A stretch of 64,000 bases of DNA from Pseudomonas mosselii (GTDB lineage Bacteria > Pseudomonadota > Gammaproteobacteria > Pseudomonadales > Pseudomonadaceae). Below the pieces are notes generated by a model. The model was not told where the DNA came from. It made no database searches and saw nothing but the letters and a program-made list of their open reading frames with translations. The position numbers and the translations under genes are program-made. The stretch lies in NCBI RefSeq assembly GCF_019823065.1, contig NZ_CP081966.1, forward strand, positions 5,053,501 through 5,117,500, read 5' to 3'. This document shows, piece by piece, positions 22,906 through 34,894 of this stretch; within the stretch, counting starts at the first letter, position 1; each line of letters starts with the position of its first letter.

Positions 22906-24027
22906 ATGTCCGAAACACTGCACAAGACCCCACTGCACGCCCTGCACCTGGAGCTGGGAGCACGCATGGTACCCTTCGCCGGCTACGACATGCCGGTACA
23001 GTACCCGCTGGGCGTGCTCAAGGAGCACCTGCATACCCGCGAGCAGGCCGGCCTGTTCGACGTCTCGCACATGGGTCAGATCATCCTGCGCGGCAGCGAC
23101 GCCGCCCGTGCCCTGGAAACCCTGGTGCCGGTGGACATCGTCGACCTGCCGGTGGGCATGCAGCGCTATGCCATGTTCACCAATGCCGAGGGCGGCATCC
23201 TCGACGACCTGATGGTCGCCAACCTGGGTGACGACACCCTGTTCCTGGTGGTCAACGCCGCCTGCAAGGACCAGGACCTGGCGCACCTGCGCAAACATAT
23301 CGGTGATCGCTGCGAGATTCAGCCACTGTTCGAGCAGCGCGCCCTGCTCGCCCTGCAAGGCCCGGCGGCGGTCAAGGTGCTGGAGCGCCTGGCTCCGGAA
23401 GTGACCGGCATGACCTTCATGCAGTTCCGCCCGGTCAGCCTGCTCGGCAACGACTGCTTCGTCAGCCGCTCGGGCTACACCGGCGAGGACGGCTACGAGA
23501 TCTCGGTGCCGGCCGCCGCCGCCGAAGCCCTGGCCCGCCGCTTGCTGGCCGAGCCCGAGGTCCAGCCGATCGGCTTGGGCGCGCGCGACTCGCTGCGCCT
23601 GGAAGCCGGCCTGTGCCTGTACGGCCACGACATGGACACCACCACCACCCCGATCGAGGCCAGCCTGCTGTGGGCCATCTCCAAGGTGCGCCGCGCCGAT
23701 GGCACCCGCGCGGGCGGCTTCCCTGGCGCCGACACCGTGTTCGCCCAGCAACAGGCTGGCGTCGCGCGCAAGCGGGTCGGCCTGCTGCCCCAGGAACGCA
23801 CGCCTGTGCGTGAGGGCGCGCAGATCGTCGACCAGGCTGGCAAGGTGGTCGGCGAAGTGTGCAGCGGCGGCTTCGGTCCGACGCTCGGCGCGCCCGTGGC
23901 CATGGGCTATGTCGATAGCGAACATGCGGCCCTCGACACGGCGTTGTTTGCCGTCGTCCGTGGCAAGCAAGTTGCCCTGAAGGTCAGCAAAATGCCTTTT
24001 GTGGCACAACGTTACTACCGTGGCTGA
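22906..24027 (+). CDS. gcvT: Glycine cleavage system T protein (aminomethyltransferase)
   Basis: A 373-residue folate-binding aminomethyltransferase that releases ammonia and makes methylene-THF. Features include the N-terminal [28 protein letters not shown] and [22 protein letters not shown] precedes ATG 22906. It is the last gene of the operon, 25 bp after sdaA. Confidence 0.96.
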   Translation: MSETLHKTPLHALHLELGARMVPFAGYDMPVQYPLGVLKEHLHTREQAGLFDVSHMGQIILRGSDAARALETLVPVDIVDLPVGMQRYAMFTNAEGGILDDLMVANLGDDTLFLVVNAACKDQDLAHLRKHIGDRCEIQPLFEQRALLALQGPAAVKVLERLAPEVTGMTFMQFRPVSLLGNDCFVSRSGYTGEDGYEISVPAAAAEALARRLLAEPEVQPIGLGARDSLRLEAGLCLYGHDMDTTTTPIEASLLWAISKVRRADGTRAGGFPGADTVFAQQQAGVARKRVGLLPQERTPVREGAQIVDQAGKVVGEVCSGGFGPTLGAPVAMGYVDSEHAALDTALFAVVRGKQVALKVSKMPFVAQRYYRG

Positions 24028-24375
24028 ATGAGTGGATTGGACGGGTTCGACATATTCGTTTTCGAACCTGTCCAATAACTTCTGAACATAGCGCCAGCCC
24101 AGGCGCCACGCCGTTTCCGACAAATCGTTCGGTTATCGGGAAAACCCCGATTTTCACCCGCTGGAAGGGCTTGTTTTTCGCTCGGCAGTTGGCGTAGAGT
24201 CATCGCACTGTGTTTGCATGGGTCGCAACAGTTCGTGACCTGGGCCAGTAGCCGCAATCTGCTACAACCCGTTCGACGTCTCTTACTTTCCTGCAACCCA
24301 GCCCGGTAATCTTTCGCATAAAAAATGATGCGAAAGTAACTGTCATTAAAATTGAGTTTCATAGGAAGAAAGACA
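24028..24375. other. Intergenic region and cold-shock mRNA leader
   Basis: A 348-bp non-coding stretch between gcvT and the cold-shock gene. It becomes AT-rich near 24310-24375, which probably holds the promoter and untranslated leader of the cold-shock gene. I see no T-tract hairpin terminator for gcvT. Confidence 0.5.
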
Positions 24376-24591
24376 ATGTCGACTCGTCAGAACGGTACCG
24401 TCAAGTGGTTTAACGACGAAAAAGGTTACGGCTTCATCACCCCAGAAAGCGGTGCTGATCTGTTTGTTCACTTCCGTGCCATCGAAGGCAACGGCTTCAA
24501 GAGCCTGAAAGAAGGCCAGAAAGTCTCCTTCGAAGCCGTGCAAGGCCAGAAAGGCCTGCAGGCTGATAAAGTTCAAGTTCTCGATAAGTAA
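24376..24591 (+). CDS. CspA-family cold-shock protein
   Basis: A 71-residue single OB-fold nucleic-acid chaperone. RNP1 is KGYGFI (16-21) and RNP2 is LFVHF (29-33), with the [10 protein letters not shown] start. ATG 24376 is preferred over the upstream in-frame ATG at 24352 because it follows AGGAAGAAAG and gives the family length. A strong terminator follows, so it is monocistronic. Confidence 0.95.
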   Translation: MSTRQNGTVKWFNDEKGYGFITPESGADLFVHFRAIEGNGFKSLKEGQKVSFEAVQGQKGLQADKVQVLDK

Positions 24592-24609
24592 TTACCGGGA
24601 CACAAAAAG

Positions 24610-24637
24610 CCCCTGCCAAGTGCAGGGGTTTTTTTTT
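24610..24637 (+). terminator. Rho-independent terminator of cold-shock gene
   Basis: CCCCTGC/GCAGGGG stem (24610-24616 with 24622-24628), 5-nt loop, then nine T residues, 18 bp after the stop codon. Confidence 0.93.
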
Positions 24638-24677
24638 GCCCGTAGAATGGCGGCCTCGCCATTCGGAGCCGTCCTGC

Positions 24678-25166
24678 ATGTCCAAGCCCCTGCTCTCACC
24701 CCAGGGTGATTTCCCCCCCGTCGGCCTGGGTCGCCGGCTGGCGGCGATGTTCTATGACTTCCTGCTGTGCACCGCCCTGCTGATCGTCACCGCCGGCGCC
24801 TACAAGATGATCCAGATGGCGATCATCGGCGAGGCGCGCATGCGTGAGCTGACAGAAGCCGGCGCGCTGGATGGCGACCCGCTGCTGTCGACGATCCTGC
24901 TGTTCGCCCTGTTCGGCTTCTTCGCCAAGTTCTGGACCCACGGCGGCCAGACCCTGGGCATGCAGGTGTGGGGGGTGCGGGTGCAGAACGCCGACGGCAG
25001 CGCCATCAGCCTGTGGCAGGCGCTGCTGCGCTTTCTGGTGTCGATCGCCTCGTGGCTGTGCCTGGGGCTGGGGTTCTTCTGGTCGCTGATCGACAAGCGC
25101 CAGCGCAGTTGGCACGACATCTACTCCGAGACCCAGCTGGTGCGCCTGCCCAAGCGCAAGAAGTAG
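24678..25166 (+). CDS. RDD-family membrane protein
   Basis: A 162-residue inner-membrane protein. The RDD signature is degenerate here: GRRLAAMFYDFLLCTALLIVTAG in helix 1, then helices around residues 75-90 and a C-terminal WHDIYSETQLVRL. The conserved GQTLGMQVWGVRV follows helix 2. ATG 24678 has GGAG upstream. The function of most RDD proteins is unknown. It converges on lptG through a shared terminator. Confidence 0.85.
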   Translation: MSKPLLSPQGDFPPVGLGRRLAAMFYDFLLCTALLIVTAGAYKMIQMAIIGEARMRELTEAGALDGDPLLSTILLFALFGFFAKFWTHGGQTLGMQVWGVRVQNADGSAISLWQALLRFLVSIASWLCLGLGFFWSLIDKRQRSWHDIYSETQLVRLPKRKK

Positions 25167-25202
25167 CCTCGGCGGACATCATCTTCATGTTGCGCACAAA
25201 AA

Positions 25203-25228
25203 AGCCGACCCCAGGGTCGGCTTCTTTT
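25203..25228. terminator. Bidirectional terminator between RDD gene and lptG
   Basis: AGCCGACC/GGTCGGCT stem (25203-25210 with 25215-25222) with a 4-nt loop, flanked by AAAAAA on the left and TCTTTT on the right. It can end both convergent transcripts. Confidence 0.88.
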
Positions 25229-25243
25229 GTGTGGCTCAGGCCA

Positions 25244-26305
25244 TCAACCCGCCCGGCGCATCAACCACAATCCGGCCAGCGCGCAGATCCCAGCGGGGAT
25301 CACCACTGCCAGCAACGGTGGGAAGCCGAACACCTGGCTCGATGGCCCCAGCAGGTCCCCGGCGATGCGGAACACGAAGCCCACCAGCACGCCAGTGAAC
25401 ACGCGCTGACCCAGGGTCACGGAACGCAGCGGGCCGAAGATGAACGAGATCGCCATCAATACCAGCGCCGCGGTGACCAGCGGCTGCAGGACCTTGGTCC
25501 AGAACGCCAGCCAGTAGCGCGAGTTGTTCAGCCCCTGGTCGGCCAGATAATGGATATAGTCCCACAGCCCGGTGATCGACAGCGACTCCGGCGCCAGCAC
25601 CACGGTGTTGAGCAGCTCCGGCGTCACCGAGACGTCCCACACTTCCTCGGGGCTCTTGACCACTTCGGTGTGGTCGCCGCGGAAGTAAGTGGTGGAGACA
25701 TCGTTGAGCATCCACTTGCCTTCGACGTACTGCGCCCGGCGGGCGAAGCTGGAGGTCTGGATCTTGCGCTCGGCGTCGAAGCGGTAGCGGGTCACGCCCA
25801 GCAGCAGGCCATTGGGCTGCACCGAGTTGATGTGCACGAACTCCTCGCCCTGGCGGTGCCACATACCGCGCTTGGAGCTTTGCGCCTCGCCACCGCCCTG
25901 GGCCAACGAACGGTCGGCCTGGGCCTTGTTCTCGGTTACCGGGGCCACGTACTCGCCGATCAGCAGGCCGACCAGCATCAGCACCAGCATCGGCTTCATC
26001 ACCGCCCAGACGATGCGACCGATGGACACACCGGCGGCGCGCATGATGGTCAGTTCGCTGCTGCTGGCCAGGCTGCCCAAGCCGATCAGGCAGCCGATCA
26101 GGGCCGCCATCGGCAGCATGTCGTAGAGCCGCCGAGGGGCGGTCAGCAGGACGAAGCTGCCAGCGTCCAGGAAGGTGTAGGTCGCGCTCAGGTCATTCAG
26201 TTCGTCGATCAGGGCGAACAGCGACGCCAGGCCGAGGATGATGCCGAGCACGGCGACGATCGCCAGCAGCACGCTCTTGCCGATGTAGCGGTCCAGTTTA
26301 ACCAC
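25244..26305 (-). CDS. lptG: LPS export permease LptG
   Basis: A 353-residue YjgQ-family permease with three N-terminal and three C-terminal membrane helices around a periplasmic beta-jellyroll. With LptF and LptB it extracts LPS from the inner membrane. I choose GTG 26305 (MVKLDRYIGKSVLLAIVAVL): CCTCC at 26312-26316 is its ribosome-binding site on the complement, and the product has family length. It overlaps the lptF stop by 8 nt, indicating translational coupling. Confidence 0.93.
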   Translation of the reverse strand: MVKLDRYIGKSVLLAIVAVLGIILGLASLFALIDELNDLSATYTFLDAGSFVLLTAPRRLYDMLPMAALIGCLIGLGSLASSSELTIMRAAGVSIGRIVWAVMKPMLVLMLVGLLIGEYVAPVTENKAQADRSLAQGGGEAQSSKRGMWHRQGEEFVHINSVQPNGLLLGVTRYRFDAERKIQTSSFARRAQYVEGKWMLNDVSTTYFRGDHTEVVKSPEEVWDVSVTPELLNTVVLAPESLSITGLWDYIHYLADQGLNNSRYWLAFWTKVLQPLVTAALVLMAISFIFGPLRSVTLGQRVFTGVLVGFVFRIAGDLLGPSSQVFGFPPLLAVVIPAGICALAGLWLMRRAG

Positions 26306-27413
26306 GGGCCACCTCCGCACGACGGGCAGCGCGCTTGAGACGCAGCGGCTCCCAGTACATCAGCGCCAGGCCGATCAGCAGGAACAGGCCATGGACCCAC
26401 CACATGCCCAGCGAGATGGGCAGCTTGCCCTTCTCCAGGGCGCTACGCACGGAAATCAGCATCGTCAGATAGGCCATGTACAAAAGGATCGCCGGCAGCA
26501 GCTTGAGGTAGCGGCCCTGGCGTGGGTTGACGCGCGACAGCGGCACCGCCAGCAACGTCACGACGAACACCAGCAGTGGCAGCGACAGGCGCCATTGCAG
26601 CTCGGCACGCTCGCGAATGCCTTCCTGCCCGAACAGTTCGGAAGTCGGGATCGCTTCGCGCTCGGTGACTTCCTCGGCGACTTCCGGCTTGGGCAGCAGC
26701 ACGCCGTAGGTGTCGTACTTGATCGCCCGGTAGTCGGCCTGGCCTGGGTTGCCGTCGTAGCGGTAGCCGTTCTCCAGTACCAGGTAACGGTTGCCGTCGG
26801 CCTGCACTTCCTGGTGGCCCTTTTCGGCGACCAGCACCGAAGGCGCGCGGTCCTTGGTCTTGTCCTGGTTGAAGCGTTTCTCGGAGATGAACACCCCGCC
26901 GAGCTTGATGCGGTCATCGGACAACTGCTCGGTGTAGGTCACCCGGGAGCCGTCGCGCAAGGTCTGGAAACGGCCCGGCACCAGGGTGTCGAACTCGGTC
27001 AGGGCATCCTGCTGGGCGATGATCTTCTGCACCTGGGCAACGCCCAGGGGCGCCAGGCTCAGGCTCAGCCAGGCGACCAAGAGGGCCACCAGCGCCGCCG
27101 GCACCATGGTCACGGTCAGCAGGCGTTGCTGGCTCATGCCGGTGGCCGACAGCACGGTCATCTCGCTTTCGAGATAGAGCCGGCCATAGGCGAGCAGGAT
27201 GCCGAGGAACAGCCCCAGCGGCAGGATCAGTTGCAGGAAGCCCGGCAGGCGGAACCCCATGATCATGAACAGCACGCTTGGATCGAGCGCGCCCTGGGCC
27301 GCCTGGGCCAGGTATTTGATGAAGCGCCCGCTCATGATGATCACCAGCAGCACGGCGCTGACGGCGCTCAAGGTCACCAGGACCTCGCGGGACAGATAAC
27401 GAAAGACGATCAA
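26298..27413 (-). CDS. lptF: LPS export permease LptF
   Basis: A 371-residue YjgP-family permease partner of LptG, with six membrane helices around a periplasmic domain. The conserved start is IVFRYLSREVLVTLSAVSAVLL, and the only codon that fits is TTG 27413, preceded on its strand by AGGAG 7 nt away. The open frame extends about 50 codons upstream, but that part is unlike the family. The rare TTG start may limit expression of this membrane complex. It diverges from pepA. Confidence 0.92.
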   Translation of the reverse strand: MIVFRYLSREVLVTLSAVSAVLLVIIMSGRFIKYLAQAAQGALDPSVLFMIMGFRLPGFLQLILPLGLFLGILLAYGRLYLESEMTVLSATGMSQQRLLTVTMVPAALVALLVAWLSLSLAPLGVAQVQKIIAQQDALTEFDTLVPGRFQTLRDGSRVTYTEQLSDDRIKLGGVFISEKRFNQDKTKDRAPSVLVAEKGHQEVQADGNRYLVLENGYRYDGNPGQADYRAIKYDTYGVLLPKPEVAEEVTEREAIPTSELFGQEGIRERAELQWRLSLPLLVFVVTLLAVPLSRVNPRQGRYLKLLPAILLYMAYLTMLISVRSALEKGKLPISLGMWWVHGLFLLIGLALMYWEPLRLKRAARRAEVARG

Positions 27414-29201
<1,788 letters not shown>

Positions 29202-29252
29202 TGGCGCAAGATCGGTGGCGCCCCGCGCGCCACCGGTCGGCACTGAACGATC

Positions 29253-29681
29253 ATGAGCAAAGTCGATTTCTACATCCTGCCCAGCGACTCGCTGTCGGTG
29301 CGGCTGGATTTCGCCTGCAAGCTGTGTGAAAAGGCCTGGCGCCTCGGCCACCGGATCTACCTGCACTGCCAGGACGAGGCGCAGCGCAGCGAGCTCGACC
29401 TTCGCCTGTGGCAGTTCAAGGGCGAGGCCTTCGTGCCCCACGACCACGCCGAACAGCACCCGGACGCCATTGTCGCGCTGGGTGTCGGCACTGATGCCGG
29501 CGAACACCGTGACCTGCTGATCAACCTGGGCGGCGATGTTCCCGCCTTCGTCGGCCAGTTCGAGCGGGTCGCCGAGATCGTCGTCGAGGAACCGGCCATC
29601 CGCCTGGCCGCCCGCGAGCGATTCCGTTTCTACCGCGAACAGGGCTATGCTCTGCAAGATCACCGCTTACAGCGACTCTGA
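29253..29681 (+). CDS. holC: DNA polymerase III chi subunit
   Basis: A 142-residue chi subunit (MSKVDFYILPSDSLSVRLDFACKLCEKAWRLGHRIYLHC) that links the clamp loader to SSB. The length and the GDVPAFVGQFERVAEIV segment are typical. It lies between pepA and valS as in most gammaproteobacteria. Confidence 0.93.
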   Translation: MSKVDFYILPSDSLSVRLDFACKLCEKAWRLGHRIYLHCQDEAQRSELDLRLWQFKGEAFVPHDHAEQHPDAIVALGVGTDAGEHRDLLINLGGDVPAFVGQFERVAEIVVEEPAIRLAARERFRFYREQGYALQDHRLQRL

Positions 29682-29686
29682 CGACG

Positions 29687-30061
29687 ATGGACAAGCAGCT
29701 GAACTCCCTGACCCATTCCGCCCACCTGCTCGACGACCTCGAGTCGATCCGCGAGCTGCTGGGCGACGCCGACCTGCAACCGCCGCTGCTGACCGAGACG
29801 GTGGAGCAGATTCCCCTGTTGCTCGACGAGCCGAGCGTTGCGCCGCCCGTCGCCGAGGCAGCGCCGGTAGCGGCCCCGGCACCTGAAGAGGATGCCCAGA
29901 CCCGCCGCCAGGACACCCTGCTGCACCTGGACGCCGAACTGCGCGCCGCCGCGCAACTGATCATGCAGGACGTGATCAACGACTTTACCCCGCACATCGA
30001 GACCGAAATCAAGCGTCGCCTCGATGCACGGCTGGAGCGGTTGCTCAAGCGCTCCGAGTAA
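29687..30061 (+). CDS. Hypothetical protein in pepA-holC-valS cluster
   Basis: A 124-residue acidic protein starting 5 bp after the holC stop. The N-terminal half has helix-forming HSAHLLDDLESIRELLGD. A Pro/Ala-rich linker (about 45-70) leads to a basic C-terminal helix ending DARLERLLKRSE, a likely coiled coil. No membrane segment. I do not recognise the family. The position suggests co-expression with holC, so a replisome link is possible but only a guess. Confidence 0.8.
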   Translation: MDKQLNSLTHSAHLLDDLESIRELLGDADLQPPLLTETVEQIPLLLDEPSVAPPVAEAAPVAAPAPEEDAQTRRQDTLLHLDAELRAAAQLIMQDVINDFTPHIETEIKRRLDARLERLLKRSE

Positions 30062-30073
30062 CCATTCGTCCGG

Positions 30074-30129
30074 ATCGCGGGGCAAGCCCGCTCCCACGAC
30101 AACACGTGGGAGCGGGCTTGCCCCGCGAT
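30074..30129. repeat. REP palindrome between hypothetical gene and valS
   Basis: A perfect 25-bp inverted repeat (30074-30098 with 30105-30129) with a 6-nt loop; core GCGGGGCAAGCCCGCTCCCA. It follows the holC-linked gene by 13 bp and could end that transcript before the valS promoter. Confidence 0.9.
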
Positions 30130-30211
30130 GGGCGCTACACCTGTCTTGAAGCGCGCAGCTTGGTTATACTTCCCGGCTTTCCCGAATTAATGCCTAAGGG
30201 TCCCGCCGCGC

Positions 30212-33058
30212 ATGGATAAGACCTACCAGCCGCACGCCATCGAAACTTCCTGGTACAACACCTGGGAGTCCGAGAACTATTTCGCTCCACAAGGTGCAGG
30301 CGAGTCCTACACCATCATGATCCCGCCACCGAACGTGACCGGCAGCCTGCACATGGGCCACGGTTTCAACAACGCGATCATGGACGCGCTGATTCGTTTC
30401 CGCCGCATGCAGGGTCGCGACACCCTGTGGCAACCGGGCACCGACCACGCCGGTATCGCCACCCAGATGCTGGTGGAGCGCCAGCTCGAGGCCAAGGGCC
30501 AGAACCGTCACGACCTCGGTCGTGAGAAGTTCCTGGAGAAGGTCTGGGAGTGGAAGGATCAATCGGGCGGCAACATCAGCCGCCAGATCCGCCGCCTGGG
30601 CTCGTCGGTGGACTGGAGCCGCGAACGCTTCACCATGGACGACGGCCTGTCGGAAGCGGTCAAAGAGGCTTTCGTGCGCCTGCACGAGGACGGCCTGATC
30701 TACCGCGGCAAGCGCCTGGTCAACTGGGACACCAAGCTGCACACGGCGATTTCCGACCTCGAAGTGGAGAACCACGACGAGAAGGGCCACCTGTGGAACC
30801 TGCGCTACCCGCTGGCCGACGGCGCCAAGACCGCCGAAGGCAAGGACCACCTGGTGGTCGCCACCACCCGTCCGGAAACCCTGCTCGGTGACGTCGCCGT
30901 CGCCGTCAACCCGACCGACGAGCGCTACCAGGCGCTGATCGGCAAGTTCGTCGAACTGCCGCTGGTCGGCCGCCGCATCCCGATCGTCGCCGACGACTAC
31001 TGCGACCCCGAGTTCGGCACCGGCTGCGTGAAGATCACCCCGGCCCACGACTTCAACGACTATGAGGTCGGCAAGCGCCACAACCTGCCGCTGCTCAATA
31101 TCTTCGACAAGAACGCCACCGTGCTGGCCGCCGTGCAGGCGTTCAACCTCGACGGCAGCGTCAACGAAGGTATCGACACCTCGCTGCCAGCCCAGTACGC
31201 CGGCCTCGACCGCTTCGTCGCGCGCAAGCAGATGGTCGCCGACCTGGACGCCCAGGGCCTGCTGGTCAGCATCGACGACCACGCCCTGAAGGTCCCGAAG
31301 GGCGACCGTTCCGGCACCGTCATCGAGCCGTGGCTGACCGACCAGTGGTATGTCTCCACCAAGCCGCTGGCCGAGCCTGCCATTGCCGCCGTGGAAGACG
31401 GCCGCATCCAGTTCGTGCCCAAGCAGTACGAGAACATGTATTTCTCCTGGATGCGCGACATCCAGGACTGGTGCATCAGCCGCCAGCTGTGGTGGGGCCA
31501 CCGCATCCCGGCCTGGTACGACGAGGCCGGCCAGGTCTACGTCGGCCGCGACGAGGCCGAAGTGCGCGCCAAGCACAACCTGGGCAGCGAGGTAAAACTG
31601 CGTCAGGACGACGACGTGCTCGACACCTGGTTCAGCTCGGGCCTGTGGACCTTCTCCACCCTGGGCTGGCCGGAACAGACCGAGTTCCTGAAGAAATTCC
31701 ACTCCACCGACGTGCTGGTCACGGGCTTTGACATCATCTTCTTCTGGGTCGCCCGGATGATCATGCTGACGATGCACCTGATCAAGAACGAGGACGGCAC
31801 CCCGCAGGTACCGTTCAAGACCGTCTATGTGCACGGCCTGGTCCGCGACGGCCAGGGCCAGAAGATGTCCAAGTCCAAGGGCAACGTCCTCGACCCGCTG
31901 GACATCGTCGACGGTATCACCCTCGACGCCCTGCTGGAAAAACGCACCAGCGGCATGATGCAGCCCAAGCTTGCCGAGAAGATCGCCAAGCAGACCAAGG
32001 CCGAGTTCCCCGAAGGCATCGCCAGCTACGGCACCGACGCCCTGCGCTTCACCTTCTGCTCGCTGGCCTCCACCGGTCGTGACATCAAGTTCGACATGGG
32101 CCGCGTCGAAGGCTACCGCAACTTCTGCAACAAGATCTGGAACGCCGCCCGCTACGTGCTGGACAAGGGCGAGGACTGCGGCCAGAACGGCGAGGCCTAC
32201 GAGCTGTCGCTGGCCGACCGCTGGATCATCTCGCAGCTGCAGCGCACCGAAGCCGAGGTTACCCGTCAGCTCGAGCAATTCCGCTTCGACCTGGCCAGCC
32301 AGGCCCTGTACGAGTTCATCTGGAACCAGTACTGCGACTGGTACCTGGAGCTGTCCAAGCCGGTGCTGTGGGACGAGAACGCCCCGGTCGAGCGCGCCCG
32401 TGGCACCCGCCGCACCCTGGTGCGCGTGCTGGAAGTCGCCCTGCGCCTGGCGCACCCGTTCATGCCGTTCATCACCGAAGAGATCTGGCAGCGCATCGCG
32501 CCGCTGGCCGGTATCGAAGGCAAGACCATCATGCTGCAGCCATGGCCTGAAGCGAATGAAAGCCGCATCGACGCCGCCGCCGAAGGCGACATCGAGTGGC
32601 TCAAGGAGCTGATGGTGGGCCTGCGCAACATCCGCGCCGAGATGAACATCGGCCCGGGCAAGCCGCTGCCGCTGTTCCTGAAGAACGCCAACGCCGACGA
32701 CCAGCGTCGCCTGCAGGAAAATGAAGCCCTGCTGAAGAAACTGGCCAAGGTCGAGTCGTTCACCGTGCTCGGTGAGCAGGACGAAGCGCCGCTGTCGGCC
32801 ACCGCGCTGGTGGGTGACCTACTGGTGCTGGTGCCGATGGCCGGCCTGATCGACAAGGACGCGGAACTTGCGCGCCTGAGCAAGGAGATCCAGCGCCTGC
32901 AGGGCGAGGTCCAGCGCGTGGGTGGCAAGCTGTCCAACGCCGCCTTCGTCGACAAGGCACCGCCTGCGGTGATCGAGAAGGAACGCGCCAAGCTGGCCGA
33001 GTCGGAGCAGGCCCTGGCCAACTTCACCGAGCAGCATGCGCGGATTGCGGCGCTGTAA
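30212..33058 (+). CDS. valS: Valyl-tRNA synthetase
   Basis: A 948-residue class I synthetase. The HIGH-equivalent is HMGH (47-50) in [18 protein letters not shown], and KMSKS is at 551-555. The CP1 editing domain ([20 protein letters not shown]) and the C-terminal coiled-coil arm ([20 protein letters not shown]) are present. The length is normal. It starts at ATG 30212. It has its own promoter region after the REP; TTATACT near 30164 could be part of a -10. Confidence 0.97.
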   Translation: MDKTYQPHAIETSWYNTWESENYFAPQGAGESYTIMIPPPNVTGSLHMGHGFNNAIMDALIRFRRMQGRDTLWQPGTDHAGIATQMLVERQLEAKGQNRHDLGREKFLEKVWEWKDQSGGNISRQIRRLGSSVDWSRERFTMDDGLSEAVKEAFVRLHEDGLIYRGKRLVNWDTKLHTAISDLEVENHDEKGHLWNLRYPLADGAKTAEGKDHLVVATTRPETLLGDVAVAVNPTDERYQALIGKFVELPLVGRRIPIVADDYCDPEFGTGCVKITPAHDFNDYEVGKRHNLPLLNIFDKNATVLAAVQAFNLDGSVNEGIDTSLPAQYAGLDRFVARKQMVADLDAQGLLVSIDDHALKVPKGDRSGTVIEPWLTDQWYVSTKPLAEPAIAAVEDGRIQFVPKQYENMYFSWMRDIQDWCISRQLWWGHRIPAWYDEAGQVYVGRDEAEVRAKHNLGSEVKLRQDDDVLDTWFSSGLWTFSTLGWPEQTEFLKKFHSTDVLVTGFDIIFFWVARMIMLTMHLIKNEDGTPQVPFKTVYVHGLVRDGQGQKMSKSKGNVLDPLDIVDGITLDALLEKRTSGMMQPKLAEKIAKQTKAEFPEGIASYGTDALRFTFCSLASTGRDIKFDMGRVEGYRNFCNKIWNAARYVLDKGEDCGQNGEAYELSLADRWIISQLQRTEAEVTRQLEQFRFDLASQALYEFIWNQYCDWYLELSKPVLWDENAPVERARGTRRTLVRVLEVALRLAHPFMPFITEEIWQRIAPLAGIEGKTIMLQPWPEANESRIDAAAEGDIEWLKELMVGLRNIRAEMNIGPGKPLPLFLKNANADDQRRLQENEALLKKLAKVESFTVLGEQDEAPLSATALVGDLLVLVPMAGLIDKDAELARLSKEIQRLQGEVQRVGGKLSNAAFVDKAPPAVIEKERAKLAESEQALANFTEQHARIAAL

Positions 33059-33090
33059 CAACCTGATAGACCGCTGGGGCCGCGTTGCGG

Positions 33091-33180
33091 CCCTTTCGCG
33101 ACACAAGGCCGCTCCCACAGGACGGCGCCAGCTTGAAAGGCGCCACTATCCTGTGGGAGCGGCCTTGTGTCGCGAAAGGG
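33091..33180. repeat. REP-type inverted repeat after valS
   Basis: A 31-nt arm at 33091-33121 is repeated as its reverse complement at 33150-33180. The core TCGCGACACAAGGCCGCTCC is the same class as the repeats at 3271 and 50904. Its right arm ends 40 bp before rlmF. Confidence 0.85.
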
Positions 33181-33220
33181 CTGCAAAGCAGCCTCAGGGC
33201 CTGCAACACCGGATCCGACC

Positions 33221-34165
33221 ATGACCAACAAACCCACCCTGCATCCGCGCAATCGCCACCAGGGCCGCTACGACTTCCCCGCCCTGATCAAGGCGCACCC
33301 GGACCTGGCCCGCTTCACCATCACCAACCCCTACGGCAAGCCCAGCATCGATTTTGCCAACCCCGAGGCCGTGCGGGTGTTCAACCGCGCCCTGCTCAAG
33401 GCCCAGTACGGCATCCAGCACTGGGACATCCCGACCGACTACCTGTGCCCGCCGATCCCCGGCCGCGCCGACTACATCCATGTGCTGGCCGACCTACTGG
33501 GCGAAGACAACGGCGGCGAAATCCCCCGCGGCGCCCAGGTGCGCGCCCTGGATATCGGCGTCGGCGCCAACTGCATCTACCCCCTGCTCGGCCACAGCGA
33601 CTACCGCTGGCGCTTCACCGGCTCCGACATCGACGGCGTGGCCCTGGCCTCGGCCAAGGCCATCGTCCAGGCCAACAAGCTCGACAAGGCCATCAGCCTG
33701 CGCCAGCAAGCGCAGCCCAGGCACATCCTCAGTGGCTTGCTGCAGGCCGACGAACGCTTCGACGTCACCCTGTGCAACCCGCCGTTCCACGCCTCCCGCG
33801 AGGAAGCCACCCGCGGCAGCCAGCGCAAGTGGAAGAATCTCGGCAAGCAGGACCCCAAGCGCAAGCTGCCAGTGCTGAACTTTGGCGGACAGAACAACGA
33901 ACTGTGGTGCGAAGGTGGCGAGATCCGCTTTGTCAGCCAACTGGTCGCTGAAAGCGTGCAGTACGCGGCCCAGGTGCTGTGGTTCACCAGCCTGGTGTCC
34001 AAGGCCAGCAACCTGCCGGGCATCGAGGCGGCCTTGAAGAAGGCCGGGGTGAAGGCCGTGCGCATCGTCGAGATGGGCCAGGGGCAGAAGCAGAGCCGCA
34101 TGGTCGCCTGGAGCTTCCAGGACGACAGCGCACGCCAGCAATGGCATGCCGCGCGCAAATCATAG
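33221..34165 (+). CDS. rlmF: 23S rRNA (adenine1618-N6)-methyltransferase
   Basis: A 314-residue RlmF (YbiN) enzyme. The N-terminus [16 protein letters not shown] and the SAM-site motif [16 protein letters not shown] are typical, as is the amino-methyltransferase NPPF motif in [15 protein letters not shown] 33221 ([11 protein letters not shown]) is chosen; the upstream extension would run into the REP. It ends at a terminator shared with hupN. Confidence 0.93.
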   Translation: MTNKPTLHPRNRHQGRYDFPALIKAHPDLARFTITNPYGKPSIDFANPEAVRVFNRALLKAQYGIQHWDIPTDYLCPPIPGRADYIHVLADLLGEDNGGEIPRGAQVRALDIGVGANCIYPLLGHSDYRWRFTGSDIDGVALASAKAIVQANKLDKAISLRQQAQPRHILSGLLQADERFDVTLCNPPFHASREEATRGSQRKWKNLGKQDPKRKLPVLNFGGQNNELWCEGGEIRFVSQLVAESVQYAAQVLWFTSLVSKASNLPGIEAALKKAGVKAVRIVEMGQGQKQSRMVAWSFQDDSARQQWHAARKS

Positions 34166-34174
34166 GCATGAAAA

Positions 34175-34203
34175 AACCGCGCCCGGGCAAGCCGGGCGCG
34201 GTT
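34175..34203. terminator. Bidirectional terminator between rlmF and hupN
   Basis: A 12-bp stem (34175-34186 with 34192-34203) made of AACCGCGCCCGG and its complement, 5-nt loop, with A-rich and T-rich flanks. Confidence 0.92.
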
Positions 34204-34221
34204 TCGTCAACGCATCAACAA

Positions 34222-34503
34222 TTACTTGTTGATCGAGTCGGTCAGCACTTTGGCTGGAACGAACTTGACGACTTTCTTGGCAGCGATTTCGATGGCAGCG
34301 CCAGTCGAAGGGTTGCGGCCGGTACGGGCAGGACGCTCGGAGACTTTCAGCTTGCCGATGCCTGGCAGGGTGATTTCGGCGCCGTTTTCCAGTTGGTCGG
34401 CAACGATCTGGCCCAGTTGCTCCAGAGCAGCGCGCGCGGTGGTTTTCGGCGCGTCGATGGATTCAGCGATGTCGGCAATCAGTTGGTCTTTGGTCAGTGC
34501 CAT
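34222..34503 (-). CDS. hupN: HU-family DNA-binding protein
   Basis: A 93-residue histone-like protein (MALTKDQLIADIAESID). The beta-arm region TLPGIGKLKVSERPARTGRNP carries the GRNP DNA-contact motif. This copy beside rlmF and yejK corresponds to the third HU gene of P. putida, called hupN; the symbol relies on context. Confidence 0.92.
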   Translation of the reverse strand: MALTKDQLIADIAESIDAPKTTARAALEQLGQIVADQLENGAEITLPGIGKLKVSERPARTGRNPSTGAAIEIAAKKVVKFVPAKVLTDSINK

Positions 34504-34894
34504 GGTGGTGTTCCTTCCCTATCAAATCAGAGGTTGTGCAGCATGCTAGGTCGGTGGTCGGGCCAGCCCGGGACAATCCAGAGGCCGCGTCGATCGCGTA
34601 TGTAGATACGCAAATCGGCGTTTGGTTCGACACCGCGCAAGCGATCTGCCAGCAATGCGCCACCCAAGGGGCGCAAGACCGCGCAAAGCTACCACAGGAA
34701 TCGAGAAATATCCGCTGTCGACATTGATTTTGTGCAGGTTTTTCGGGGGTTTTCGGAAAAATCGCAAAAAAATGAACAAAAAACGAACAACTGGCATTTG
34801 CGCCAATATCTGGCCACTGCATCACCCCCGCCCTGAGGTAAACTGAGCGACTTTTGCAGCGCGGCTTTTCACCGCTCAGACCACCGAGAATTCC
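34504..34894. other. Divergent promoter region hupN/yejK
   Basis: A 391-bp AT-rich non-coding stretch with A-tracts around 34735-34790, typical of strong HU promoters. TAAACT near 34837 may serve as the -10 for yejK. No gene or repeat is evident. Confidence 0.5.
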
